A DNA stretch of 64,000 nucleotides from Acidobacteriota bacterium. GTDB lineage: Bacteria > Acidobacteriota > Blastocatellia > RBC074. Shown piece by piece: positions 1 through 10,288 of this stretch. Under the pieces are notes generated by a model that had not been told where the DNA came from, did no database searches, and worked only from the letters and a program-made list of their open reading frames with translations. Positions within the stretch are counted from its first letter, which is position 1; each line of letters starts with the position of its first letter. The position numbers and the translations under genes are program-made. The DNA is taken from the NCBI GenBank assembly GCA_018269055.1, contig JAFDVI010000023.1, forward strand, positions 1 to 64,000. Reading direction: 5' to 3'.

Positions 1-46
1 GCTGCGCGGAGCGCTTAGTTCAACATGAATTAGACCGCTTACGATC

Positions 47-106
47 TTTCCGATAGTGGAAACTTGTTTCTGTTATCGGAAACTACTTTCTGATAATGGA
101 AACATC
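47..106. repeat. Three 20-bp degenerate tandem repeats
   Basis: Read on the minus strand, three consecutive 20-nt units begin with GTTTCC and carry a TATC/TAAC core followed by GAAA. The GGAAAC cores on the plus strand fall at 58, 78 and 98, exactly 20 nt apart, and a fourth looser copy ends at 130. Each unit is itself weakly palindromic (TTTCC...GGAAA). The array covers the last codons and stop codon of the minus-strand gene at 83-472. It could be a recombinase or regulator binding array; this is inference. Confidence 0.6.
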
Positions 107-472
107 TGTTTGGTTTCCAGGATTGGAAACATATTCTTGAGCGATGCGGTCGGTCAGCTCAAGTTTGACGACTTGGTCGTAGCGAATTTCCCAAACTCTA
201 CGGTTGTAATTCCATTTTCCACCAGCGGCTTTGACCTTTCGTTGAAGGTCTACTTCTTTGATGCCGACGCGAAGGCCAACAATTTCATCGCCGGAAATTG
301 ATTTGACAGGTGGTTGCCAGAAAGATTCCTCAATGATCAATTCGACGGTCTTGAACCGTTTGCATTGCTCAGCATCGTACCGGTAACGAACATTGAGCAG
401 GGTTTGGCCATACTGAGCGACCAGACGTTTGGTGCCTGGTTGTCCTGGTTTCAGTTTCTTGCTCAACAACAT
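83..472 (-). CDS. Conserved hypothetical protein, possibly mobile-element associated
   Basis: A 129-residue basic soluble protein with no signal peptide or membrane segment. It begins with a Lys/Gly/Pro-rich stretch (KKLKPGQPGTKRL) and has an RVWEIRYDQV segment near residue 92. The ATG at 472 has an AGAGG about 10 nt upstream. I do not recognise a characterised family. From memory, proteins of this form recur in several copies in Acidobacteriota and related genomes, often near site-specific recombinases; the window edge hides what lies further left. The final six codons are made of the first 20-bp repeat unit, so the C-terminus seems to be built from the repeat array. Function unknown. Confidence 0.55.
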   Translation of the reverse strand: MLLSKKLKPGQPGTKRLVAQYGQTLLNVRYRYDAEQCKRFKTVELIIEESFWQPPVKSISGDEIVGLRVGIKEVDLQRKVKAAGGKWNYNRRVWEIRYDQVVKLELTDRIAQEYVSNPGNQTDVSIIRK

Positions 473-739
473 AGCGCGGAACCTCTGCGTTGATTGGTGG
501 CCAGTTGATTTGCTTCGGAAATTCTTGAGTGACGCGGCGGAGTATATTCAGGACGCTTGGTGGGAGCAATGATTTTGAATGTGAGAGCAAACTTTGACAG
601 CGTCGCGGGCGATGACCTAGACTGCGCCGGTCATCACATCAGGCCAATGACAATTTGACATTTGACGTGGCGATTTCAGCGACTTGCTCCACGGAAAAAA
701 CTGCTAACGAGCGTTCACGAGTTCCAAGTTCGGCGGAAA

Positions 740-769
740 CCCTGGCGTTGCTTTAGCGCCGGGGTTTTT
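740..769 (+). terminator. Rho-independent terminator-like hairpin
   Basis: An 8-bp G/C-rich stem (CCCTGGCG with CGCCGGGG, one G-T pair) with a 9-nt loop is followed directly by TTTTTGCTTTT. The gene it would end is not evident: no plus-strand gene precedes it, so it may belong to an unrecognised small RNA or be a relic. Confidence 0.55.
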
Positions 770-788
770 GCTTTTCGGGATCGGAAAA

Positions 789-876
789 TAGACAAGATTT
801 ACAAGATTAGCCAGGATTGGTGGTGTTCAAAATCGGTTCCTGGTTTTATCCTGAAAAATCCTGCGTATCCTGTCTA
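789..876. repeat. Intergenic inverted-repeat element (ACAGGAT type)
   Basis: The left arm TAGACAAGATTTACAAGATT and the right arm ending ATCCTGCGTATCCTGTCTA are imperfect inverted repeats built from 7-9 nt periodic ACAGGAT-like words. This is a common intergenic element type in several bacterial phyla. It ends about 40 nt upstream of the metY start. Confidence 0.6.
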
Positions 877-917
877 AAAGTTTTCGGTATTAATTCAACC
901 ACAGAAGGAGACGATAA

Positions 918-2213
<1,296 letters not shown>

Positions 2214-2229
2214 ACTTATGAAATAAATT

Positions 2230-2477
2230 CACGAAACCACAGGAAGAGCCAAACTCTTTGGTAGATGATCAGCCCCAACGGGGCAAGATGTGGAAGCCCA
2301 GTGCAACGTGCTGGGTAGTAGCGGAAGATTTCGCCAGCCCCAACGGGGCGAAATAACAAACCAGATATTTCGCCCTTTCAGGGCTTGCAGGAACCTTCAA
2401 CTTTTCCCAGTGCAATGCACTGGGCTATTACATTTCGCCCCGTTGGGGCTGAGCGGTTTGCTTCGTATGGTTTCGTG
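2230..2477. repeat. Composite palindromic intergenic element
   Basis: Nested inverted repeats fill most of the metY-metX gap. The outermost arms are CACGAAACCA (2230-2239) and TGGTTTCGTG (2468-2477). Inside are repeated GCCCCAACGGGGC palindromes and CCCAGTGCA(A)CG/TGCACTGGG hairpins in both orientations, between 2271 and 2450. The 206-codon open frame over this stretch follows the repeats and is not a gene. Transcribed, the element would fold into a large branched structure. Confidence 0.8.
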
Positions 2478-2494
2478 GATTCGATCTGATTCTT

Positions 2495-3556
2495 ATGTCA
2501 GAACAAATTCAGCCAACATACGAAGGCGATTTTATCTTCGCCACCAATCAACCCTTCCAATTGTTTTCCGGCGGATCGCTGCAACCGGTCACGTTGCATT
2601 ACGCGGTGTACGGCAGGCTGAACGAACGCCGGGACAACGCGATTCTGGTTTGTCACGCGCTTTCCGGTTCCGCGCGCGCGGCGGATTGGTGGGCGCAGTT
2701 GTTCTGGTCGCCGGAAAATCCCGAAGGCGTGTTCAACCTGGAACGGGATTTTGTCATTTGCTCGAATCTGATTGGATCGTGTTATGGCTCGACGGGGCCG
2801 TCGGCGATCAATCTGGCGACGGGCAGGCCGTTCGGTCCGGAATTTCCGCTGGTGACGGTGCGCGATTGGGTGCTGACGCAATCGTTGTTGCTGGATCATT
2901 TGCAGATTGAAACCTTGCGGGCAGTGATTGGCGCTTCGATTGGCGGGATGCAGGCGATTCAATGGGCGATAGATTTGCCGCACCGCGTCGCGCGGTGCGT
3001 GGCAATTGGTTCGGCGCCGCTGACCGCGATGGGATTAGCGCTGAATCATTTGCAACGCCAGGCGATTTACAACAACACGAAATCCGGGTTGGCCACGGCG
3101 CGAGCCATTGCAATGTTGTCATACAAATCCGATAAGCTGTTTGACGAACGCTACGCCCGCCGACCGAATCGCAGCGGCGAAGACCCAATGCGGTCGTTGA
3201 TGGAACGGTACGACATCGGCGGTTATCTGGATTACCAGGGCGAAATTTTCACGCAACGATTCGATGCGAATTCGTATTTGATCATCACCAAAGCGATGGA
3301 CAATTTTCATCCATCGGTCGGGTACGAATCCGAAGCCGCAGCATTGGCACGCATCAAATCGAAAATGCTGATGATCGGGATTTCCTCCGATTGGCTGTTT
3401 CCGCCCGCCGAAGTCCGCAGCTTGGCAGAGCGAATGGTCGCCGCCGGAGCCGAAGCCGAATACGCTGAAATCACTTCCAATCACGGCCACGACGGATTTT
3501 TGGCGGAACCGCATTCGCTGTTGCCGCTGATTCGCCAAACTTTGGAGGCTGGGTAG
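2495..3556 (+). CDS. metX: Homoserine O-acetyltransferase
   Basis: A 353-residue alpha/beta-hydrolase-fold acyltransferase that activates homoserine, most likely with acetyl-CoA. The family triad is visible: nucleophile Ser148 in GASIGGMQ, Asp299 in SSDWLFPP and His332 in NHGHDGFL. The CHALSGSA motif near residue 53 and the NLIGSCYGSTGP motif are typical of MetX. There is no signal peptide, unlike the exported relative at 44486-45511. The ATG has only a weak ribosome-binding site. Acetyl versus succinyl specificity in this family depends on a few residues and cannot be settled here; the neighbouring metY supports acetyl. Confidence 0.92.
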   Translation: MSEQIQPTYEGDFIFATNQPFQLFSGGSLQPVTLHYAVYGRLNERRDNAILVCHALSGSARAADWWAQLFWSPENPEGVFNLERDFVICSNLIGSCYGSTGPSAINLATGRPFGPEFPLVTVRDWVLTQSLLLDHLQIETLRAVIGASIGGMQAIQWAIDLPHRVARCVAIGSAPLTAMGLALNHLQRQAIYNNTKSGLATARAIAMLSYKSDKLFDERYARRPNRSGEDPMRSLMERYDIGGYLDYQGEIFTQRFDANSYLIITKAMDNFHPSVGYESEAAALARIKSKMLMIGISSDWLFPPAEVRSLAERMVAAGAEAEYAEITSNHGHDGFLAEPHSLLPLIRQTLEAG

Positions 3557-3559
3557 TCT

Positions 3560-3660
3560 CAACGCCAAGGCGCAAAGGTTCAAAGAAGCAAAGGGAAAAA
3601 GAGTGAATCTTCCGGTTCAGAATTCCTTTGGGACTTTGTTTCTTTGCGCCTTGGCGCTGT
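3560..3660. repeat. Intergenic inverted-repeat element (CGCCAAGGCGCAAAG type)
   Basis: The left arm AACGCCAAGGCGCAAAG and the right arm CTTTGCGCCTTGGCGCT face each other across about 60 nt, with further CAAAG words in the left half and CTTTG words in the right half. The element fills the metX to Rsm22-gene gap. It may act as a transcription terminator, but there is no strong T-tract. Confidence 0.75.
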
Positions 3661-3674
3661 CAAAATGAACCTTT

Positions 3675-4670
3675 ATGCAATTGCCGATCTCCCTTCGCGG
3701 CGCCATTGAACAGCAACTCTCCGCCGCCGGCTTCAGCACGCTGACTGCCGCGGCCAACGAACTTTCCGACCGGTACCGCCAACAGAAAAAAAACGATAGA
3801 TTCATTACCACTGACACGCATCGGTTGGCTTATGTAGCCGTGCGTATGCCCGCGACCTTTGCCGCCGTCAGCAAAGTGTTGGAATCCGTTCGCAATCGAA
3901 TGCCTGATTTTCAGCCGGAAAGCCTGCTTGATTTGGGAGCCGGAAGCGGCGCGGCGGCATGGGCGGCGGCTGAAAGTTTTGACTCGTTGCGGCAGTTCAC
4001 ATTGATCGAACAAGATCGCGGTTTGATCGAATTGGGGCGCAAACTGGCGCTGCAATCCGAAGTGTTGCGATTGGCCGAATGGAAAGCGGCGAATTTGAGC
4101 GCATTGGCTGAATTTCCGCCGCACGATTTGGTGATTTGTTCGTATTCGCTGGGCGAAATCCGATCAACGATGGCGCACAAAATTCTGAATGTTGCCTGGC
4201 TGGCTGCGAAACAGATTTTGATCATCATTGAGCCGGGAACGATGAAAGGGTTTGCGAACGTTCGCGCCGCGCGGGATCAATTGATCGAAGCCGGAGCGTT
4301 TCTGGTTGCGCCGTGTCCGCATTCGCGCGCGTGCCCGATGCCCACAGATGAAAGCGATTGGTGTCATTTTTCGGCGCGATTTGATCGAACCTCGCTGCAT
4401 CGGCGGTTGAAAGGAGGCTCGCTGGGATATGAAGACGAAAAATTTTCGTACGTCGCCGCAGCCAAATATCCCGTTGAGCCTGAACCGGCGCGCGTGCTCC
4501 GCCATCCGCTGCGGCAATCTGGATTCACGCAACTTCAGCTATGCACGCCCGAAGGGTTGCAAACGATTTCCATCACCAAACGCGACAAAGGCGCCTGGAA
4601 GCGTGCGCGCAAAGTTGATTGGGGCGACAGCTTCGATAGAATCGCCAGCCATAAGGAGAATTCCAAATGA
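3675..4670 (+). CDS. Rsm22-family small-subunit ribosome methyltransferase
   Basis: A 331-residue class I SAM-dependent methyltransferase-fold protein of the Rsm22/METTL17 family, associated with small ribosomal subunit assembly. The SAM-binding motif I, LDLGAGSGAAAW, lies near residue 87. After the methyltransferase core there is the family's cysteine set: Cys214 and Cys220 (CPHSRACPMP), Cys230 (DWCHF) and Cys290 (QLCTPEG), which in mitochondrial relatives bind a 4Fe-4S cluster. The C-terminus is basic, suggesting RNA contact. Its TGA overlaps the ATG of hutH (ATGA), so the two are probably translationally coupled, although no functional link between them is known. Confidence 0.82.
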   Translation: MQLPISLRGAIEQQLSAAGFSTLTAAANELSDRYRQQKKNDRFITTDTHRLAYVAVRMPATFAAVSKVLESVRNRMPDFQPESLLDLGAGSGAAAWAAAESFDSLRQFTLIEQDRGLIELGRKLALQSEVLRLAEWKAANLSALAEFPPHDLVICSYSLGEIRSTMAHKILNVAWLAAKQILIIIEPGTMKGFANVRAARDQLIEAGAFLVAPCPHSRACPMPTDESDWCHFSARFDRTSLHRRLKGGSLGYEDEKFSYVAAAKYPVEPEPARVLRHPLRQSGFTQLQLCTPEGLQTISITKRDKGAWKRARKVDWGDSFDRIASHKENSK

Positions 4671-6157
4671 TGGAACTTGATGGCGAGTCACTCTCGCTGG
4701 CGCGGACCGAAGCCGTCGCCAATGGGGAAGCGGTTTCGCTTTCGACTGCTTCGCGGGAGCGAATGGAAACGTCGCGCCGTTTTGTCGAACAAATCATCGC
4801 GCGCGGCGAGGTCGTTTACGGCATCAACACAGGGTTTGGCGCGTTGTCCGAAGTGACGATACCAAACGATGAACTCCGCGAGTTGCAGATCAATCTGGTG
4901 CGTTCGCATGCCTGTGGTGTGGGCGATCCGCTGCCCGAAAAGGTCGTCCGGGCGATGCTGCTGCACCGCGCGAACGTTTTGGCGAAAGGATTTTCCGGAT
5001 GCCGCCCGCTGGTGGTGGAAACCTTGATCGCGATGTTGAACAACGGCGTTCATCCCGTGATTCCGGCCAAAGGTTCGGTCGGCGCTTCGGGCGATTTGGC
5101 GCCGCTGGCGCATCAAGCGCTGGTGACCATCGGTGAAGGAGAAGCGTTTTATCGAGGCGAGCGATTACCGGGCGGCGAGGCAATGCAACAAGCGGGCATT
5201 GAACCTCTATCGTTGGAAGCGAAAGAAGGACTGGCACTACTGAATGGCACACAGGCGATGACGGCAGTGGGCGGTTTGGCGTTGGTTCAAGCGACAAAGC
5301 TGGCGAATGCCGCCGACGTGATCGGCGCGATGACCCTGGAAGCATTGCGCGGAACGCCGGTCGCGTTCGACCAAAAAATTCATGCCGTTCGCCCGCACAG
5401 CGGTCAGCGCGAAAGCGCGCGACGGTTGCGCGAACTGATCGAACACAGCGAAATCCGCGAATCACACCGCGACAAAGCCGCTGATCCCAGAGTGCAGGAC
5501 GCCTATGCGCTTCGCTGCATGCCGCAGGTTCACGGCGCAGTACGCGATGCGCTCGCTCATGCGCGACAGATTGTCGAAGTGGAAATCAATTCGGCGACCG
5601 ACAATCCGCTTGTGTTTGCCGACGCCGGGGAGGTCTTATCCGGCGGCAATTTTCACGGCGAACCGGTTTCGCTAGCGTTCGATTATGCGGCGGTGGCAGT
5701 GGCGGATTTGGCGACGATTTCCGAACGCCGCGTCGAACGATTGGTGAATCCGTCGCTTTCTGGCCTGCCAGCGTTTTTGTCGCCGCATCCGGGAACGAAT
5801 TCGGGTTTGATGATTGCCCAAGTCACCGCTGCGGCGTTGATCGCAGAAAATAACGTGCTGGCACATCCGGCATCGGTGTTTACACTGCCAACTTCGGCGA
5901 ACAAGGAAGATCACGTTTCGATGGGAATGACGGCGGCGTTGAAGCTGGCGCAAATCGTCAAAAATGTCGAAACCGTGTTGGCGATTGAACTGCTCTGCGC
6001 GGCACAGGGGCTGGAGTTTCTGAAACCGCTCAAGCCGGGGCCAAAACTGGAAGCCGTTTATCACAAAGTTCGCGAACAAGTTCCTCCGCTGGAGCGCGAT
6101 ACGCAATTGTCAGTTCATATTGAGACGCTCGCTCCTTTGGTAAGGGAGCTTGGATAA
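4667..6157 (+). CDS. hutH: Histidine ammonia-lyase
   Basis: A 496-residue enzyme that deaminates L-histidine to urocanate, the first step of histidine degradation. The Ala140-Ser141-Gly142 tripeptide that cyclises into the MIO electrophile is present in GSVGASGDLAPL. Other family blocks are YGINTGFG near residue 46, LLNGTQAM, NSATDNPLVF and NFHGEPVS. The length is typical (about 500). The start has a clear AAGGAG upstream and overlaps the preceding stop by 4 nt. No hutU, hutI or hutG lies nearby. Tyrosine ammonia-lyase is an alternative within the superfamily, but overall similarity favours HutH. Confidence 0.9.
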   Translation: MMELDGESLSLARTEAVANGEAVSLSTASRERMETSRRFVEQIIARGEVVYGINTGFGALSEVTIPNDELRELQINLVRSHACGVGDPLPEKVVRAMLLHRANVLAKGFSGCRPLVVETLIAMLNNGVHPVIPAKGSVGASGDLAPLAHQALVTIGEGEAFYRGERLPGGEAMQQAGIEPLSLEAKEGLALLNGTQAMTAVGGLALVQATKLANAADVIGAMTLEALRGTPVAFDQKIHAVRPHSGQRESARRLRELIEHSEIRESHRDKAADPRVQDAYALRCMPQVHGAVRDALAHARQIVEVEINSATDNPLVFADAGEVLSGGNFHGEPVSLAFDYAAVAVADLATISERRVERLVNPSLSGLPAFLSPHPGTNSGLMIAQVTAAALIAENNVLAHPASVFTLPTSANKEDHVSMGMTAALKLAQIVKNVETVLAIELLCAAQGLEFLKPLKPGPKLEAVYHKVREQVPPLERDTQLSVHIETLAPLVRELG

Positions 6158-6403
6158 GCAATCAGAAGCAACATAAATTGATTCGATGCACAAACGCCCG
6201 CTCAGGCCACCACGATCGTCAATCTCAGCGTTGAAAGGTGCCTTGAATCAGCATTTACAATGATCTACGGCTGCTGGTAGTAGTTTTGGCCGCGAGCTAG
6301 CATCTCGGCTCATCGCCAATTGAATCATTGGCAATCGCGCTTCCATTTCACCAGTTACACAGAAAAGAGAGCTTAAATGGTCACCTTAAAAGGAGGGGGT
6401 TTT

Positions 6404-9403
6404 ATGATACGCCCTATTCAGAAATTCATGACGACATTGGCCGGGTTGCTAATGGTGTCTTCGTTGATCGCAGCGCAAACTCCGAATACGGCGACGATGA
6501 TCGTCGTTGTGACAGACCAAACCGGTGCAGTTGTGAAAGACGCCAAGATTGTGGTTCTGAACAATGCCACTGGGGCCGAACGAGAAGTCGTTTCGGGAAG
6601 CGATGGCAGCGCCACGATTCCAGCGCTTTCCTTGACGGGAACATACAACGTCAGCGTTTCCAGAGCAGGATTCAGCAACCAGGAGTTGAAGGAAATCACC
6701 CTGCGTTCCGGAGAAATCGCAACCTTGAAGGTCAAGCTTCTCGTTGGCTCGACGAATGCGGAAATCGCCGTCTTTGGGACGACCGATGGCGTGCGCGCAG
6801 ATCCGCAGATTGGCCGTCGGCTCGACAGCCCGCAAATTGATGAAACACCGATTTTGGGTCGCAAGGTGACATCTTTGCCATTGCTCAATTCTGCCTTCCG
6901 GCAGGGCAAAGGCACTGGAGACCTCTTTGTCAACGCGACCTATTTCATCACTGGCGTAGGATCGCGCCGCGCGACCACCTTTACGCTCGACGGCGCGAAC
7001 AATGACGAAGGATGGGGCCGCCAGGTGGCGATTGCCACAGTGCCGCTCGGTGCGGTCCAGGAAATGAACATTTTGACGAATGCATTTTCTGCCGAATATG
7101 GCTGGACTTCCGGCCCTGCAATCAACATTGTCACGAAATCCGGCACGAACAGTTTCCATGGCGAGGCTTTGTATTTGGGACGTCCCGGCGATTGGCAGGC
7201 CGAGGAATTTTCGACCAAAGGCTTCTGCCCCTCTTCAGTTCCAGGTTGCGTCACCCCCACAACGCTCAAGGCGATCAGCCCTGTGGACATCCCTGATGCC
7301 TTGAGCCAGGTTTCCGGCTCCATTGGCGGGCCGATTATCAAAGATAAAACGTTCTTTTTCGCGTCTTCCGATTACACGCGGCAGGATCGAACAACGTTCC
7401 TTTCGACTTCGTTGCCCGCTTTTCTGTTACCGGCTGATGGCCATCTTGATTACACAGGGCATTACCGGCAGTTTCTGTTCAACGGGCGTTTGGATCACAA
7501 ACTAACGTCGAACCAGACGTTGACCGCTCGGTTCAATGTGGATCGGTTTTATGATGACAATCCACAAGACGCCGTTGGTGGAACAAATGCGCCCAGCGTC
7601 GCACGTAAATACTCGCGACGATCCTGGACGGCGCAGCTTAACCACACCACGGTGATCAATCCGAGCCTGCTCAACGAAGCGCGCTTTGCCTTTCTGAATG
7701 GCGATCCGGTGACGCTTTGGGAAGCGCCGACTCTTTCGACCACCTATACACGCAGCGGCGCGGTTCCTTTCACTATTGGGCAATCGCGATTTTCTGATAT
7801 TTACAGCCGTCAGGCTCAGTTTTCCGACACTCTGTCCTGGTCGCTGGGCAAACATTACCTGCGCTTCGGCGGCAGCATCACACGACACACTTCAGGCGGC
7901 ACGGGCAGTGAACCCGGCACACCGATTCTCGGCACGTTCACGTTCAAAAACACGACAACGGCGCCTTTCGATCAACTGACTCTGGCTGATGTCCAGCAAT
8001 ACACACAACCGATTAACTTCGGCATCAGCAGCTACGATCTGACGCAGTGGCTATATGTCGCATTCGTGCAGGACAGCATTCACTTGCGCAATGATCTCAC
8101 CATTGATCTCGGATTGCGTTACGACCGGCAAACCCTGACCGACGCCACGAAAAACTTTGCGCCACGCGTGGGCTTTGGCTGGCATCCGTGGGGCGATTCG
8201 CGCACTTCGATTCGAGGCGGTTACGGCATGTACTACACCCAAATTCGCTCCAACGCGGTCGCCAGCTATCTGGTGAACGGGCTGGACGGATTGACGACGT
8301 ATACCGCGACGCCCGGGCAACTCGGATTCCCGACCTGTTTGACCGGGGCCTGTTTGCCACTGAACTTCGATCCAAAGACTCTTCCTGCTTCGCAATTGCC
8401 TGCACGCGACATCACGATCAAAGCGGGGTTGCGATCTTTCTATCAGTCACAGTTCACACGCTACGGGCTGGATTTTTCCAAGCTGGCCGGTAATTACCCC
8501 GATGAACTGTTGAATCCTCGGAGCCAGGTGGTGACCATCGGCGCGGAGCGGGAAGTGCTCAGAGGATGGTTCGTCGGAGGCGATTACGTGCACCAACACC
8601 TGGGCGACATTGATCGCACGGTAGATTTGAATGCGCCTTCAGTATTTGAGCGCACAGCACCGGGACAAACTCGAACCGTTGCCGCAGCCAATGCCACGCG
8701 CTCAATTCTGCCGGTCAACGGAGGTATTCGCGCCGTCAACGTTCTGATGAACCTGGGCGAAGCCGACTACGATGGATTGCAGACGCAGGTCAGTTTCCGC
8801 GGAAATCGGCGGTTGTATGCCGCGCTGAGCTACACGCTTTCCAAAGCGACCAACACCACCGAACCCGATGGCAATGGCATCGGCCCCAACGAAAACAATA
8901 TCGCCCAGCAGGGTGAACTTGAACGCGGGCCGAGCGTGGTGGATCAGCGTCATCGCGCAGTTCTCACCGTCAGTTATCAATTTCCATTCAACATTACGGC
9001 CGGGACCTTGTCGCAGTTTGCGTCGGCTCGGCCCTTCAATGCCACGACCGGCGTTGACAATAACGGGGACGGATCGAACAACGACCGCCCGGTCGTCAAC
9101 GGCAAGGTCCTCAGTAAATCTGCGTTTCGTGGAACGCCGACTTCCGACGTGGCGATTTTCATCGAGGGGCGCATCAAAACATCGGAACGCACGAGCATTC
9201 TGCTTCGGTTGGAAGGCTTCAACATTTTCAATCACGGAAACTTCCTGGGGCGCGGAGTCACAACGTATGGCAATGCCGAAACTCCCGCATCCACCTTCGG
9301 CCAGTTTGTAGGCGGCGTAGGCACGTCCACAAACGCAATCCCTGCGTTTGCCAACATTGATCCGCCGAGGATGTTCCAGTTGCAAGCTCGGTTCACTTTC
9401 TAA
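6404..9403 (+). CDS. TonB-dependent receptor with carboxypeptidase-regulatory N-terminus (Oar-like)
   Basis: A 999-residue outer-membrane protein. I place the start at 6404 because AAAGGAGGG lies directly upstream; an in-frame ATG at 6377 has no such site. The order is signal peptide (to about residue 23, ending IAAQT), a carboxypeptidase-regulatory-like beta-sandwich (residues 30-105, with TIPALSLTGTYNVSVSRAGF), a TonB plug with GNGxT-like segments (about 120-240, including AEYGWTSG and NIVTKSGTNSFHGE), then a large beta-barrel ending in an aromatic strand with terminal Phe (RFTF). This architecture is abundant in Acidobacteriota and is linked to large-substrate uptake. The ligand is unknown. 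It stands alone, flanked by non-coding gaps. Confidence 0.9.
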   Translation: MIRPIQKFMTTLAGLLMVSSLIAAQTPNTATMIVVVTDQTGAVVKDAKIVVLNNATGAEREVVSGSDGSATIPALSLTGTYNVSVSRAGFSNQELKEITLRSGEIATLKVKLLVGSTNAEIAVFGTTDGVRADPQIGRRLDSPQIDETPILGRKVTSLPLLNSAFRQGKGTGDLFVNATYFITGVGSRRATTFTLDGANNDEGWGRQVAIATVPLGAVQEMNILTNAFSAEYGWTSGPAINIVTKSGTNSFHGEALYLGRPGDWQAEEFSTKGFCPSSVPGCVTPTTLKAISPVDIPDALSQVSGSIGGPIIKDKTFFFASSDYTRQDRTTFLSTSLPAFLLPADGHLDYTGHYRQFLFNGRLDHKLTSNQTLTARFNVDRFYDDNPQDAVGGTNAPSVARKYSRRSWTAQLNHTTVINPSLLNEARFAFLNGDPVTLWEAPTLSTTYTRSGAVPFTIGQSRFSDIYSRQAQFSDTLSWSLGKHYLRFGGSITRHTSGGTGSEPGTPILGTFTFKNTTTAPFDQLTLADVQQYTQPINFGISSYDLTQWLYVAFVQDSIHLRNDLTIDLGLRYDRQTLTDATKNFAPRVGFGWHPWGDSRTSIRGGYGMYYTQIRSNAVASYLVNGLDGLTTYTATPGQLGFPTCLTGACLPLNFDPKTLPASQLPARDITIKAGLRSFYQSQFTRYGLDFSKLAGNYPDELLNPRSQVVTIGAEREVLRGWFVGGDYVHQHLGDIDRTVDLNAPSVFERTAPGQTRTVAAANATRSILPVNGGIRAVNVLMNLGEADYDGLQTQVSFRGNRRLYAALSYTLSKATNTTEPDGNGIGPNENNIAQQGELERGPSVVDQRHRAVLTVSYQFPFNITAGTLSQFASARPFNATTGVDNNGDGSNNDRPVVNGKVLSKSAFRGTPTSDVAIFIEGRIKTSERTSILLRLEGFNIFNHGNFLGRGVTTYGNAETPASTFGQFVGGVGTSTNAIPAFANIDPPRMFQLQARFTF

Positions 9404-9449
9404 GTCGGGTTAGGTTCTGACCAGATCGGATTTCAACTTGCTGTACGGT

Positions 9450-9546
9450 TCAACACAAAGGGAGAAAGTGTCAAAGGATCAAAGAAGGATTCCAACAAAC
9501 AGTGGAAAGTCCCTTGATCCATTGTTCCTTCGACCCTTTGTGTTGA
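9450..9546. repeat. Intergenic inverted-repeat element (AACACAAAGGG type)
   Basis: The left arm CAACACAAAGGG and the right arm CCCTTTGTGTTG are perfect inverted repeats. Between them CAAAGGATCAAAG words are mirrored by CTTGATCC and TTCCTTCG words. The element lies between the TonB receptor and the ABC operon and runs to just before the ATPase start. Confidence 0.75.
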
Positions 9547-9562
9547 GTTGTGTAATTCCCCG

Positions 9563-10288
9563 ATGAACGAAACATTGCTGACAGTTCAGGGAATTTCCAA
9601 ACGCTATGCGCCTCGCTGGGTTTTGCGTGATGTCGGGTTTACCGTTCGCCAGGGTGAGACGCTGGGGCTGATTGGCCCAAACGGCGCAGGCAAAACCACG
9701 CTCTTTGAATGTTTGGCGGGACTTTCGCCCGCTGACGCCGGAACGGTTTCGTTTCGCGACCAATCGCTCCCGGCGGCAAAACGACAAATGGCATTGTTTT
9801 ATTTGCCTGACGGAATCGCTCCCTGGGCGGCGCAAACTGTGCGTTGGGCGCTTGCGTTTTTCGAGAAGCTATATCGCAACGCTCAAACCAATGCTTCGGA
9901 GTTGGCGAAGGAATTGAAGCTGGATCATTTGCTGTCGTCGCGGATCGGGTCACTGTCAAAAGGCGAGCGTAAACGATTGCTGCTGGCGCTAGGGCTGTTG
10001 ACGCCGCAACCGCTGTTGATGCTTGACGAACCGTTTGACGGACTGGATTTGCGGCAAACGCGCGATGTGATGACGCTGCTTCGACGACACGCCGAAGCCG
10101 GACGAACGCTGATGCTTTCGATTCATCAGCTCACAGATGCCGCGCGCGTGTGCGACCGTCTGGTTTTGCTCAGCGAAGGCAACGTCGTCGGCGAAGGCAC
10201 GATTGACGAACTTCGCGCGCAAACCGATTTGAACGACAACAGATTGCCGCACGCGGGGTTGGAGGAGATTTTCCTTGCGCTCACTTAA
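9563..10288 (+). CDS. ABC transporter ATP-binding protein
   Basis: A 241-residue ABC ATPase. It has Walker A GPNGAGKT (residues 38-45), a signature motif of form SLSKGERKR, Walker B LLMLDEP and the H-loop LSIHQ. The short C-terminus is typical of exporters of the ABC-2 / GldA type. I chose the ATG at 9563; the frame is open from a TTG at 9548, but that start lies at the edge of the upstream repeat. The gene overlaps the permease frame by 14 nt, so the two form one transporter. Substrate unknown. Confidence 0.9.
   Translation: MNETLLTVQGISKRYAPRWVLRDVGFTVRQGETLGLIGPNGAGKTTLFECLAGLSPADAGTVSFRDQSLPAAKRQMALFYLPDGIAPWAAQTVRWALAFFEKLYRNAQTNASELAKELKLDHLLSSRIGSLSKGERKRLLLALGLLTPQPLLMLDEPFDGLDLRQTRDVMTLLRRHAEAGRTLMLSIHQLTDAARVCDRLVLLSEGNVVGEGTIDELRAQTDLNDNRLPHAGLEEIFLALT

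Larger units (their letters stand above)
473..917. other. Intergenic region, 445 bp
   Basis: It holds a short hairpin (GATGACC at 611-617 with GGTCATC at 629-635), a terminator-like hairpin at 740-769 and an imperfect inverted-repeat element at 789-876. I see no convincing gene. The short frames here follow the repeats. I looked for a SAM riboswitch ahead of metY and saw none. Confidence 0.5.

Noticed and set aside
47-130. CRISPR array at the left edge
   Set aside because: The units are contiguous 20-bp repeats with no unique spacers.
789-917. SAM riboswitch ahead of metY
   Set aside because: None of the SAM-I conserved core segments are visible; the leader is mostly an inverted-repeat element.
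2290-2910. A 206-codon frame between metY and metX
   Set aside because: Its first half is the palindromic repeat element and its second half overlaps metX out of frame; composition is repeat-like.
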